Assembly: GCA_001936135.1 (NCBI GenBank) | Contig: CP012816.1 | Span: forward strand, 1,615,501-1,679,500 | Source of the DNA: Saccharomycopsis fibuligera x Saccharomycopsis cf. fibuligera | Lineage: Eukaryota > Ascomycota > Saccharomycetes > Ascoideales > Saccharomycopsidaceae | Direction: 5' to 3' | Length of the DNA stretch: 64,000 bases | Part shown: positions 54,004 through 63,715 of the stretch, piece by piece | How the letters are laid out: every line of letters begins with the position of its first letter | Numbering within the stretch: the stretch's first letter is position 1 | The notes under the pieces: generated by a model | What the model saw: the letters and a program-made list of their open reading frames with translations, nothing else | What the model was told of the DNA's origin: nothing | Databases searched by the model: none | Program-made: the position numbers and the translations under genes

Positions 54004-57000
54004 ATGTGTAACAGCAGCAGTGAAGTTGTGGATGTGGCATGGCGCACAGTGGACTATGATGACCGTGGCACCATACCCTGTCACCAAATGCTTGCTTTGA
54101 TTGACACTCTTGAACAGAATCTCCACTTGCCTCAATACTCGTTATTGGACAGGAGTTCTAGAACAGTAGCAGAGTCTTTCATTAATGAAAACAGAATGCT
54201 AGAAATCACAAAGGAAGATTTCATTATTTTGTTGCAAGACCTTTGCGATCTGGAGGTGCTTCTGGTGATTTCTGATCGACTCAATAGCCCTGGATATTCC
54301 CAAGAAGCAGCCCAAGCAGGAACAGAAACAGCGACAGCGGCAGCAGCAGGGACACCAGAAGTAGCAACGCAGATATTTTCTGAAGCTGGTGGAATGTACT
54401 ATCCTGACTTTGATGGCGTTTATGAAAGTACCAAGGAATGCGAGCTGCCATTTTCAGACTATCCAAAGTTCAAGAATGAGGGTGACATCAAAGACACAAA
54501 TGGTCCAGACGATAATATTCAACATACTTTATCGCCAAGCAAAGAAAGATCTCCGCAACTTAATAATTTTTCACAAGCATACGATATCAACACAAGTGAT
54601 AATGATACTGATCATATAATATTACATTATTCCCCAAGTAACGCAATACCTTTAAAATCCTTTCAGAAACTAAAGCAAGAATCAGAATCTCCTGACGGTA
54701 ATGGTATTTCCCACAGTTCGACGATTGCCCTGCCTCTTCAAAATAACTATTCGGTCACTTCAACAACATCAATATCAGCATCCACAAGTCGCATACGTTC
54801 AGCCGCTAGCCATTCGGCATCTGCAAAACACTTTGAAGATGAGATCAAATATAGAGATCAACTTATTGAGAATTTGGAATCAGAGCACCAGCAGCTTTTA
54901 CATACTATTAGCGAACAAAACTTGAGATTAAAGTATTTGGCTAAAGAAAACCAACAAGCTCAAAGTCAGGTTAAGTACGTAGAAGAACAGCTTGAGCAAT
55001 CGCTTTCGGTTAAAAGCTCAATGAATAGTATGAATAGTGAATATCGAGACAATGTACCTTCTCTTAGAATGAATGAATCGCTTGCGGGTGGTTTGGTGCC
55101 CAGAGATACTGATAAGGATCATGATGATAAGGATCATGACGACGAGAATGAAGCCCTAGACGAAAACCAGCTTTATGAGTATATCAGTAACATCGAAGAT
55201 AGCTTTTTGCAACTTGATGAGAATTTGAACTCTTTAAAAACTCAATCTGCTCATGAACTCAGTTACATTCAGTCGTTGGACTATTCACAAAATTCATATA
55301 ATCGAAAATTGAAAGTACTAAGTAAGCAACTAAATTTCCTTGTCAAAGAGTTTAGCTCAGTTAAAGCTAAGCTTGGGGATATATCTCAACAAGGAACTAG
55401 TGAAATTTCTGACACTTCTTTCACTAGTTACTCAGAATCATTTTGCGATAATCATTACAAAAGAATTACGCTGCATTTAAAGCAAATTGAAAACACAACA
55501 AACTCCTTGAATGGCAAATTAAAGCAAAGTTTGTCAACGAAAAGTATTGCCAATTTACCCGAGAGTATTGAAGACGATATTAAACTGGGCAGCTTGATGG
55601 TTTATGATTCATCTTCTGGTGATTCGTCAACGTCAATTTTACCTCCTAAGCTCAAATCCAAATCTAAAAAAAGACCTAGAAAATTGAGAAAACCTACTAA
55701 ACCGCCACATCACAAAAGCATGTCTGATTTTTGTGCGGGTACATCTAATAACAACGACCCATTAATAGTAAAATCCAAAAGATCAGGCCAAATGTTGAGA
55801 AAACCCAAATCTCAAATATTGTTGCAGAAAAAATCTCAAAGTTTAATATCACTGGTTTCACAAGACGCTTTAAATACAGCTTACTCTTTGGAGCCTAAAA
55901 AGTTCACATTCAATACCAGGAACAGTGAACGAAAAGATCATTTACCGGTACTGCAATATCCCGTTAGTCCTCAAAAATCCTTGCAACCTGCTGAACTTTT
56001 CACCCCTATAAAATGCAAAGGCAACATCCGCAAATCAGTATTGGAATCCGACGATAGCTTTAATGTTGGAAGCCCACAGGTTGATGTTTTGTATAGCAGT
56101 AAAGCGCAAGATATTGTGTCACCTCCATATCACTCTTATATAAATGATTCATATGATGCTGATGTTGATGAAGTAACATTTGATGTTAATTTACTGATCA
56201 ATAATCGTGATTATAATAATACTATCAAGACTAAGATGCCTTCAAATCATGTTGAATCTGAAGATAAGACAGTCAGGAAGAAAATTTCATTACGTGATGA
56301 ATTGGTCGATTACTTTAATACTACAAATGGCAGCAATTATGGCGATGTTGATACACAGGATGATACTCAAGGTAATAGTGACATAAGTTTGCCCAATGTT
56401 AATGACCTGTCGCTTATTATAAATACACCAAAATTAGCCAAACCATGCGCTCAATCAAGTAGCGTTGATCTTGGGTTAGGTCGTGAGATCAGTTCCAACA
56501 ATGATCTCCGGACAATTACCAAACTTGCTATTAACCATCCTGATGAAGATGGTGAATTTCTTGATTTGGATCCAATAAAAGTTCAACAACTCCAAGATCA
56601 GTTCATTGCTCTGCCATTAACTAATTCTACATCTGGTTCTCCTGTAAAAGTCAACATGTTTCCAGAAAAGTTCACTAATCAAGATAACAGTATTTCCATT
56701 GCTGAACCGCTCCCTCTATTAACTTCGAAAAATGATGTACTACATGCAAGTAACAATCATAATTTGCTTGATTCGGAAACTAGCTCAACAACGAAGTTCA
56801 AAATTGAGAACATCTCCTTCTTTTCAACTTCATCTAAAAATGTCGAGCTTTCAAACACGGCAAACACAAACGCTAACAGACATATACAAAATCTGGAACC
56901 ACTAGCCGAACAGAGCCCAGATATTACCAATACTGAAGCAGAACCAAAGGACATTTTTACTTTGATTTATGAATTTATACTATTTGTTGTCCTGCTTGTT

Positions 57001-57156
57001 TCTCTGATTTTTCTGCCTGATATCGTGTTGTCGCGTTCAAAGCCAGCATTCCGTTCCTCTTCATCTCCTGCCTCTCCTTCTTCGACCCGGATACAGTCAA
57101 AATCAAAACTAAATCTGAGGCTTCTTCAAGAGCCTGCTAAAATTAAGGCTGATTAG
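54004..57156 (+). CDS. Large C-terminally anchored coiled-coil protein, Mps2-like N-terminus
   Basis: The protein has 1050 residues from ATG 54004. The N-terminal ~90 residues (EVVDVAWRTVDYDDRGTIPC, then LALIDTLEQNL) resemble the start of S. cerevisiae Mps2 (FEYAWGQID...LIEIIENIF), a spindle-pole nuclear-envelope anchor, and could be an EF-hand-like helical module. A short coiled coil lies at about 276-338 and a second helical segment at about 395-505. The rest is disordered and rich in S, K and N. One hydrophobic helix near the C-terminus (about 987-1008, FILFVVLLVSLIFLPDIVL) is followed by a basic 40-residue tail. The plan suggests a nuclear-envelope or ER membrane protein with its bulk cytosolic. 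It is nearly three times the length of Mps2, so the link is tentative. Confidence 0.55.
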   Translation: MCNSSSEVVDVAWRTVDYDDRGTIPCHQMLALIDTLEQNLHLPQYSLLDRSSRTVAESFINENRMLEITKEDFIILLQDLCDLEVLLVISDRLNSPGYSQEAAQAGTETATAAAAGTPEVATQIFSEAGGMYYPDFDGVYESTKECELPFSDYPKFKNEGDIKDTNGPDDNIQHTLSPSKERSPQLNNFSQAYDINTSDNDTDHIILHYSPSNAIPLKSFQKLKQESESPDGNGISHSSTIALPLQNNYSVTSTTSISASTSRIRSAASHSASAKHFEDEIKYRDQLIENLESEHQQLLHTISEQNLRLKYLAKENQQAQSQVKYVEEQLEQSLSVKSSMNSMNSEYRDNVPSLRMNESLAGGLVPRDTDKDHDDKDHDDENEALDENQLYEYISNIEDSFLQLDENLNSLKTQSAHELSYIQSLDYSQNSYNRKLKVLSKQLNFLVKEFSSVKAKLGDISQQGTSEISDTSFTSYSESFCDNHYKRITLHLKQIENTTNSLNGKLKQSLSTKSIANLPESIEDDIKLGSLMVYDSSSGDSSTSILPPKLKSKSKKRPRKLRKPTKPPHHKSMSDFCAGTSNNNDPLIVKSKRSGQMLRKPKSQILLQKKSQSLISLVSQDALNTAYSLEPKKFTFNTRNSERKDHLPVLQYPVSPQKSLQPAELFTPIKCKGNIRKSVLESDDSFNVGSPQVDVLYSSKAQDIVSPPYHSYINDSYDADVDEVTFDVNLLINNRDYNNTIKTKMPSNHVESEDKTVRKKISLRDELVDYFNTTNGSNYGDVDTQDDTQGNSDISLPNVNDLSLIINTPKLAKPCAQSSSVDLGLGREISSNNDLRTITKLAINHPDEDGEFLDLDPIKVQQLQDQFIALPLTNSTSGSPVKVNMFPEKFTNQDNSISIAEPLPLLTSKNDVLHASNNHNLLDSETSSTTKFKIENISFFSTSSKNVELSNTANTNANRHIQNLEPLAEQSPDITNTEAEPKDIFTLIYEFILFVVLLVSLIFLPDIVLSRSKPAFRSSSSPASPSSTRIQSKSKLNLRLLQEPAKIKAD

Positions 57157-58008
57157 ATTTTCTTTTTATAAATGATTTTATTTTAAAGAATTTCACTTTT
57201 TTAATGACATTATCACTTCCGTATCCTTGTATACTTTTTTTTTTTTTTTTTTTTTATTTTTTTTTTTTTTTTGTTTTACTTTGCCTTCATTTCATTCTGT
57301 TCTGCTTTACTATTATTCGTTTTTCCTTCTCATTTAGGTTCACTTTTTTTTTGTTTAGATGCTCTTTTTTTTCTGCTTATTATGTTCTACTTACTTATCT
57401 CCTAAAAACTTTGCCTTTGTAAATACCAGCTATATTTTTATTATTATACCTTTTATACATTTTCTAACTAATGACTTCATTTGTTACAAGTCATATTATT
57501 TCCTGTAAATATCATCTCTGCATCTGGTCAGAATTCAACAAAAATCGTTTGACTTTTATAAATCATTTGACAAATGAATACTCTACAAATTATGCCATAT
57601 TGAAAATCCGACAATAATCAAATTCCAAAGCAAGAATACTCTAAGTTAAATCTTGGAAGACAGCTGCATAAATTCTATGTACTTTCTTCTAGGACTTTTC
57701 CGGTGGGGGATACCACAAACACGCTTAGACAAGTTGGTTCAGAATTTACAGGTTGATATCATATGGTGCGATCATGGTGCTTTATCTAATGCCAAGCTCG
57801 AAAAACCAAATGTATATAAAGCTAATACCTCAGATATAGCTAATATATCAGATATAGCTAATCTGTAAATATAAAATTGCGACGTGATGCATTTCCTGAA
57901 TGTGCTTCGTGCGTGCCAAGAGAAAAAAAAAAAAAAAAAAAAAAAGGAGAAGGTAATGGCGGAAAATTATGATAAGAAGAAAAAAAATATTTTATTTTTC
58001 TTGCTCGA
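57157..58008. other. Convergent 3' intergenic, T-rich
   Basis: Long T-tracts (57236-57272, nearly continuous) and an A-tract (about 57922-57944) occur. A 15-bp direct duplication (ATCAGATATAGCTAAT-like) lies at about 57831-57865. A 71-codon ORF (57653-57868) ends in that duplication and shows no family. Confidence 0.5.
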
Positions 58009-60516
58009 TTAATCAAACTCCACTCTGACGGAAAACTTTCCCTTTGCGGCTCTAATCACCCCTCTTAATCCAACATCATCCTTAATGGCGCTATACATTC
58101 CACTAGTACTTTTAGCAAACAAAAAGATATCATTAGTCTTGAGTGACTTGTTTCTTTGCGTGAAATCATCTTTAATTCTCGAGAAAAGCTTATTTTTCAA
58201 TTGTTCTAAATTACAAGAGACCGGAATTTTGCAGATGAAAATATCTTCACCGTCATTGTAAAAACATTTTACTCTAATTTGTGGACCAGAAATTTGGTGC
58301 TGTGAAAAAGTCAACTCACCATTACTGCCATTGACATTGTTACTACAAGTAATTTCGTCGATATTTTTGGCATTGGCAGTGACAGTTTCATTGGTAGATT
58401 GTTGAGCAGGAGTAATAATTGTAACGTTTTGCATACTTAGTTCACTTTCAATTTCTTGCATTATATCATTGTTACTTTTGTTTGAACAATGTTTCTCTTC
58501 GTCTTCTTCATCAACTTGATTGAATAGAGAAATTTGTGGTACTTGAACATTCACTGGCGTTGGATGCGGGGCGTTGTGTAGTTGATGTCTACTAATAGAT
58601 GGGGTTGGAGGAGCCAATGTATCTTTCATTGGAATCGGTGGAAGATTTTTGTTCACTGATTGCAGTCTAATGATTCCTGGTGATGATTGGCTAATAAATG
58701 GAGATCTTTGATTTTTAGATGGTCCCATGAGTGGCCCATTACTGAGGATCATGTTATTGTTATTTGGCTGAAGGCTTTCTTGGCTAAGAATTTTATTGCT
58801 ATTCAATGAGAAGTACCCACCAGAGTCAGGTACACAGAGCTTTGGAGAGCCGAGTAATATGTTTTTACTTTGAACTTCTGATTCAACATTTTGGTCATCA
58901 AAGGAGCATGCATCATTATTACTGGTTACAATAGCTCTGGATTCTTCATTAGCAAGAATTGGTCTTTCAAATATTATAGAGTTATCCAATGAAGCAGTAG
59001 CTAAATCTTGGTCATCATTCATATCATAATCACCAAATCTTGGGTAAATCCACTCTTCAAACACATCATTTTTATAGCCATCGAGTGCAAGCTTTTTGAA
59101 AAGTTGTCTGAAGTAGTCATTTAAATCGCTGCATCTTTGTAATAATGCTTTTGATGGGTTGTTTGGATCAGGTCTAGGAATTGGTCCAGGCATCGAAGGG
59201 AAACCTACTTGCTCGTTATCAGCATAGTCAGCAACACTGCTTATAAAACTGCTCACATTCATGTGTAAATCGTAAAAGTCTTGGTAATAACGACGCAAAA
59301 ATCTTTTTTTTCCTAGTTTATAATCAATTTCTACTTTATACCAGTATCGTCCATTGTTATTATAGACATTAGAGACATAGACATCGGCAATTTCAAAAAT
59401 TTCATTAGTGATCACATTGCAATTTTCTTTGTCAAATCCCGTTAAATAATCATCATCATCAGCATCATCATCAGCAGCAGCAGCAGCAGCAATTTCGTCA
59501 TTTAAATCATCAGAATCTTCTTCAACACTGTAGTTTATATCATTTTCTAAGCATGCATCATCACTGAGAGCTGGACTACTAACATTTGATAACACTTTTT
59601 CGAAACTTAAAGAGTGAATTGAGGAAACCGACGAGCCAATGGTTGTTGATGATCCTCGTCTTTTAAGCTCTTTTTCAAAGGAATCTATTGTTTCCGTAGA
59701 TTCCTTGCTGTATTGCACTCTACTCTCATAACTGTAATGCGGTTCAGGAGTAGACGAACCCTGACTTCCAATAATACTCACAGGAGTCGGTCTGCTTACC
59801 GAAAGATTTCCTGGTCTCGCAGGCGTTAAGTCAGCGTTATTGGAATGATATAGTTTAGGAGATCCAGAATCACTATGGAAACTTACTGCCGGGCTATTGA
59901 TAGAACTATTAACAGCACTAGAGTTATCATTGGTAATTATTGTCGCTGATGTGATATTATTATTGCTACTATTGCCCATACGGTTGAAATCAACTTTTCC
60001 TTTTTCGTAAACATTGGCATTATCTGCAGTGTTCAACCAACTCATGTCATACTTTTGTCTCTCATCGTTTCCAACTCTGTTATCAAGGTCAACAATTTTA
60101 ACAATGCTTGTTGGCACAAGCCCGGGGGAGCTGAGTCTGCCTATCGTTTTCACCAAAATTATTCCATTTCCCTTTCTCGATAGAAGTTTTAAATGCTCGT
60201 TAGCCGAAACAGAAATCTCATTATTGTTTCGTGCACAGTAGTCACAACTAGCTATTAGAATGATTGGTGGAAGCGTTACATGTGGTTGTGGGCTGGAGGT
60301 AATTGGGATCGAATTTTTTAATCCTTGAAAACTATTGTTGGGATTTGCGAAAGGAGAAGACTTCTTCAATCCTGCCAGCTCCTTGAAGCTCGAAGAAATA
60401 GAAAAACTGGTGATGCTGCTTCGATGCTTTTTTTCCTTTTCTTTATGCAGCTTCAGTCGTTTGGATATAGACTTGAAATAGTCATTGTGAGCATTGGTAT
60501 AGTACATTGGTTCCAT
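58009..60516 (-). CDS. Bem1-like scaffold: one SH3, PX and PB1 domains
   Basis: The protein has 835 residues from ATG 60516. The domain order is SH3 (about 83-145), a long disordered acidic linker, PX (about 370-490, with RRYYQDFYDLH as in Bem1) and C-terminal PB1 (about 745-835). The SH3 aligns with the second SH3 of Bem1: GRLSSPGLVPTSIVKIVDL matches GRLGGPGLVPVGFVSIIDI. The first SH3 is absent, and the usual ligand-binding Trp position reads Ile (GNGIILV). Bem1 links Cdc24, Cdc42 and PAK kinases at polarity sites through PB1, PX and SH3. This could be the local Bem1 or, more likely given the missing and altered SH3s and the extra ~280 residues, a paralogue. Asp-rich and Ala-rich runs (about 345-360) mark the linker. 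Confidence 0.8.
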   Translation of the reverse strand: MEPMYYTNAHNDYFKSISKRLKLHKEKEKKHRSSITSFSISSSFKELAGLKKSSPFANPNNSFQGLKNSIPITSSPQPHVTLPPIILIASCDYCARNNNEISVSANEHLKLLSRKGNGIILVKTIGRLSSPGLVPTSIVKIVDLDNRVGNDERQKYDMSWLNTADNANVYEKGKVDFNRMGNSSNNNITSATIITNDNSSAVNSSINSPAVSFHSDSGSPKLYHSNNADLTPARPGNLSVSRPTPVSIIGSQGSSTPEPHYSYESRVQYSKESTETIDSFEKELKRRGSSTTIGSSVSSIHSLSFEKVLSNVSSPALSDDACLENDINYSVEEDSDDLNDEIAAAAAADDDADDDDYLTGFDKENCNVITNEIFEIADVYVSNVYNNNGRYWYKVEIDYKLGKKRFLRRYYQDFYDLHMNVSSFISSVADYADNEQVGFPSMPGPIPRPDPNNPSKALLQRCSDLNDYFRQLFKKLALDGYKNDVFEEWIYPRFGDYDMNDDQDLATASLDNSIIFERPILANEESRAIVTSNNDACSFDDQNVESEVQSKNILLGSPKLCVPDSGGYFSLNSNKILSQESLQPNNNNMILSNGPLMGPSKNQRSPFISQSSPGIIRLQSVNKNLPPIPMKDTLAPPTPSISRHQLHNAPHPTPVNVQVPQISLFNQVDEEDEEKHCSNKSNNDIMQEIESELSMQNVTIITPAQQSTNETVTANAKNIDEITCSNNVNGSNGELTFSQHQISGPQIRVKCFYNDGEDIFICKIPVSCNLEQLKNKLFSRIKDDFTQRNKSLKTNDIFLFAKSTSGMYSAIKDDVGLRGVIRAAKGKFSVRVEFD

Positions 60517-60874
60517 CTTTTGTGAATGAGAGAACTCAGAAAAAAACAAAAATCAGTCACAAAGTAGTAAAATGATGATAAAAAAAGCTTTTCTCCCTAA
60601 CATCTAGGAGACACTGGTGCTTATATAGATGAGTTGCAATGAAGCTCCTCAGAGACGGGTTCTCCGCACGTGATCGGTTTGAAGTGCGTATCACCATAAA
60701 ATAACTCTTGCCAACACCATGCTTTTAGCATGATGCTACCTGTTAAAGGGATGCAGCCGTCAGAGAGGGGGTATTCTATCTTTTTTGAATAATCTGTGGG
60801 TAGTGTTTGCCTTTTGTTATACATCATATAAACCGCTCACATCGCCTCTGCATATTCTGTTCATACCCGTCTGT
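60517..60874. promoter_or_regulatory. Upstream region of Bem1-like gene with E-box
   Basis: A 358-bp region between CCZ1 3' end and the Bem1-like ATG. CACGTG at 60667-60672 (TCACGTGC on the minus strand) is an exact bHLH/Cbf1 core about 150 bp upstream of the start. Confidence 0.4.
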
Positions 60875-63394
60875 TCACACCCGTCCTGTATGCACGCAGT
60901 TGTCAAACCAGATCTTCACGTTACCACCAAGCATGCTAATAAAATCTTCACTCTTATCGGTAAATAATAAATTCCTATTTCTTCGAGAACTGCTGAATTT
61001 CTTCAAAATAAAAACTTGCCTCTCAAAACGGTTGGTTTCGTAGTAGTTTGTAGCAGCGCTCTGTGCTTGTGCTTTCTTCCACTCTTCTTCATCTGCGCTT
61101 TTGCCCAGAGCGCCTCCAAAGCGGCTAAAATATATCCACCAAAATTTCTCCGTGTTGGCTAGTTTTTCTGAAACAGCCTTACTATTAAGCTCCTGTAGGT
61201 TGAACTGAGCAACTAGTTGGCCATGCAAATGCAACGCTTGGATTTTTGAGGCTTGAAGGTCAAAAGTATACTTTGGATCTAAAAATCCTGAGTCTGATAG
61301 TGCGTTTTCTCCTGATCCACCAAGCATAAACCTTTCCGAATTGGAAATTATAGGTAGTGAGGTTTGATAAAAGTTGAGTTCAGGGACATAGACGATGTAA
61401 TAGAATGAAGATTTATATTTCTCCAATTTTTGTTTATCTTCTTCAATATGTCCTCTTAAATACTCATCTGTTGTTTTAGTCGCCTTTGAATTATCAGGTA
61501 AATCGTTATTGAAGTACATTCCAAATGGAAACAGGAGAGTCTTTAAGGATAAATAGTCTGTGAAATTATTAACTGCTTTAGACTCTATTTGCCATTGATT
61601 TTTGGAGTGCTCTGCATTTGCTAACTGTTGTTTATTGTTTCTTCCATGTTTCTGATCATGGCTGTAATTGTCTTGAAAAAACTCATCCACGGATTCAAAT
61701 AAATCCACAATATTTTCCTCTAACTGTTCGTAAAATATAGCGTTATTCAATTCATTGTAGTCATCTTCAAATATCATAACAAATAAAAGTCCACCGATTT
61801 CATAAACAACCAAACTGCATTTGAGAAGCTCTTCATCAGGTTTAGTAGAGTGACTAGAGTGACTGCTTCCACCTTCCGAACTGGTTATCGTGTCATTATT
61901 GAAACTGGACTCGACACTTCTGTCTTCTTTTCCAGATAATTTGACGAAAATTGGTTTGACTGAAATCTCAACCAGGTTTAGCGGGGAGTTCAATAATTTA
62001 TTAGGATTAGGGGAGGGATTTGCTGACAAGTTGGGTGTTGCGATACTGGAGTCAGGGTCTTTTGGATGTAATCCAATCATGTATCTGCCTTTAGTTGCTT
62101 GTTTCTTGTGAGAAATTTGTTTCAAAAGGTGATTTAAGTTCTCTATCTGGCTATCAGATGCAGCACTTTGGTCCATCTTTTGTGTGCCTTGAAGGTTTTG
62201 AGCTGGTCCGTCTTTATTTGAGCCAAAAAAGCTGGATATGGAGTTGAAAGTCGCACTGAAAGGATTGAAGTAAATATTTCCATCTTCATCTTCACCACGG
62301 TTTTGTAGTATGCTTTCAGAATTGACGCCAGTAGCTTTACTATAGTTATCATACAATAGACTAGATGCATCCTTACCAGAAAAATTATTTTCTTCCAACC
62401 AGTTAAAAAGGTCGATAAGCGAATCCTCAGAAATAATATCAAATCCTTTAAAAACAATTCCATACTCTTCAATCAAATGTCTCGCAACAGGGTCGCTACT
62501 TTCTTCGTTATGACTGTTATTCGTAGATCCACTGCTGCTACTTTTAGATAGTAACTCGAGGTCCAAAGGGTTATATATCAATAAATCGATTAGTTTGGAT
62601 GAATTCAGCTGAAAAAATTCAGAAAGTTTTTCTGAAATCAAATTTATACTCTTAATGTTAGAACTATTGGAATAACTAATGGATTTTGATGATAATTTGT
62701 AGCTGTTGAGCAATTTGAGGTATCCCTTTCCGTTAATAGATAAATCCCACAGCGAGACAAATGTAGACCACCATTGACGTAAATGCTCCTTGACAAATTC
62801 ATTAGAATGGTTTTTTAGCATTAAGCTGAATGTGCCGTAATGCAATTTAAACAAGTTATAAGCGTTCCTGATATCTTGACATAATATAGCTGGGGAAGAC
62901 AAATTAGTGGTGCTGTACTCAATTCTAATATTCTTCTGAATATGTTTTCTTCCGCTATTTCTGATACTCGTTTCATCATCAGGGTCATTGTCATCATCAC
63001 TATCACTTCCAAAATCATTGTCCGTAAATTTTGTTAGCTCAATACAAGCAACAATGTAAAAATTGTCTTCAAACTTTTGGATCACAATTCTTCTTTGATC
63101 TGTATCGATGTGATCTATTGGCTGGTCTTGAGAAAACTCTTGGGCAAAGTTGCATATTCCCTGGATTAGTCCAATTTGCCTCAACTTAACATTAGTGTTT
63201 ACTTCATCATGGCCTTCACTGCTGTCATTGTTGATGTAGCAAAGTATTTGTTCTAGAAGGCCTTCATCAGTATCATTGTCGCTGATATTAGGATTAAAGA
63301 TAGTAAAATAGGAAACTTTTGGAGGAATGGCATGATCAATACCATCGAATCTGAGACGCAAATGCGGCATTGGGTTTAAAAATTCAGCCGCCAT
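60875..63394 (-). CDS. CCZ1: Vacuolar fusion protein Ccz1 (Mon1-Ccz1 Rab7 GEF)
   Basis: The protein has 839 residues from ATG 63394. The N-terminal longin-type domain carries the Ccz1 signature: VSYFTIFNPNIS, a gap, then LRQIGLIQGICNFAQEFSQ and FYIVACIELTKF. A central longin-like part (CSLVVYEIGGLLFVMIFED) and a C-terminal roadblock-like part (FYYIVYVPELNFYQTSLP; FWWIYFSRFGGALGKS) follow. Known role: with Mon1, nucleotide exchange on Ypt7 (Rab7) at late endosomes and autophagosomes. Insertions of S/N-rich sequence lengthen it relative to S. cerevisiae (704 aa). It diverges from the TTL-family gene across 321 bp. Confidence 0.87.
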   Translation of the reverse strand: MAAEFLNPMPHLRLRFDGIDHAIPPKVSYFTIFNPNISDNDTDEGLLEQILCYINNDSSEGHDEVNTNVKLRQIGLIQGICNFAQEFSQDQPIDHIDTDQRRIVIQKFEDNFYIVACIELTKFTDNDFGSDSDDDNDPDDETSIRNSGRKHIQKNIRIEYSTTNLSSPAILCQDIRNAYNLFKLHYGTFSLMLKNHSNEFVKEHLRQWWSTFVSLWDLSINGKGYLKLLNSYKLSSKSISYSNSSNIKSINLISEKLSEFFQLNSSKLIDLLIYNPLDLELLSKSSSSGSTNNSHNEESSDPVARHLIEEYGIVFKGFDIISEDSLIDLFNWLEENNFSGKDASSLLYDNYSKATGVNSESILQNRGEDEDGNIYFNPFSATFNSISSFFGSNKDGPAQNLQGTQKMDQSAASDSQIENLNHLLKQISHKKQATKGRYMIGLHPKDPDSSIATPNLSANPSPNPNKLLNSPLNLVEISVKPIFVKLSGKEDRSVESSFNNDTITSSEGGSSHSSHSTKPDEELLKCSLVVYEIGGLLFVMIFEDDYNELNNAIFYEQLEENIVDLFESVDEFFQDNYSHDQKHGRNNKQQLANAEHSKNQWQIESKAVNNFTDYLSLKTLLFPFGMYFNNDLPDNSKATKTTDEYLRGHIEEDKQKLEKYKSSFYYIVYVPELNFYQTSLPIISNSERFMLGGSGENALSDSGFLDPKYTFDLQASKIQALHLHGQLVAQFNLQELNSKAVSEKLANTEKFWWIYFSRFGGALGKSADEEEWKKAQAQSAATNYYETNRFERQVFILKKFSSSRRNRNLLFTDKSEDFISMLGGNVKIWFDNCVHTGRV

Positions 63395-63715
63395 TCTTGA
63401 TTCCGGTCAGGCTGCTATACTAGAATCCAACTGGTATGGCTTTGAGCTCCAGAAGTGTATAGCCATCGCTTGGCTTGCCCCTTGGAACGTTTGCCAGTTA
63501 GCGGTTGATTAATAGTGAAAAGCAAAGCACTCCACTGTGCACGTGCTGTTCGGTGGTGGTATCGTATACCAAGGCTAAGATCGCGATGGAGGGCCGCGAT
63601 GCCCTTCGTATGACAGAGAAAAAATTTTAGTCGAATCATTTCGTGTCTTGCATGCAACTAGAGATACTCATATCCTCACTTCTCCGAAGCATTCATAGAA
63701 CAGTGAAAATTTCAA
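63395..63715. promoter_or_regulatory. Divergent promoter CCZ1/TTL-family gene
   Basis: A 321-bp region with slightly raised GC near 63540-63610. No specific site was assigned. Confidence 0.35.

Noticed and set aside
57653-57868. 71-codon ORF in the T-rich 3' flank
   Set aside because: It ends inside a direct duplication and shows no family or codon bias.
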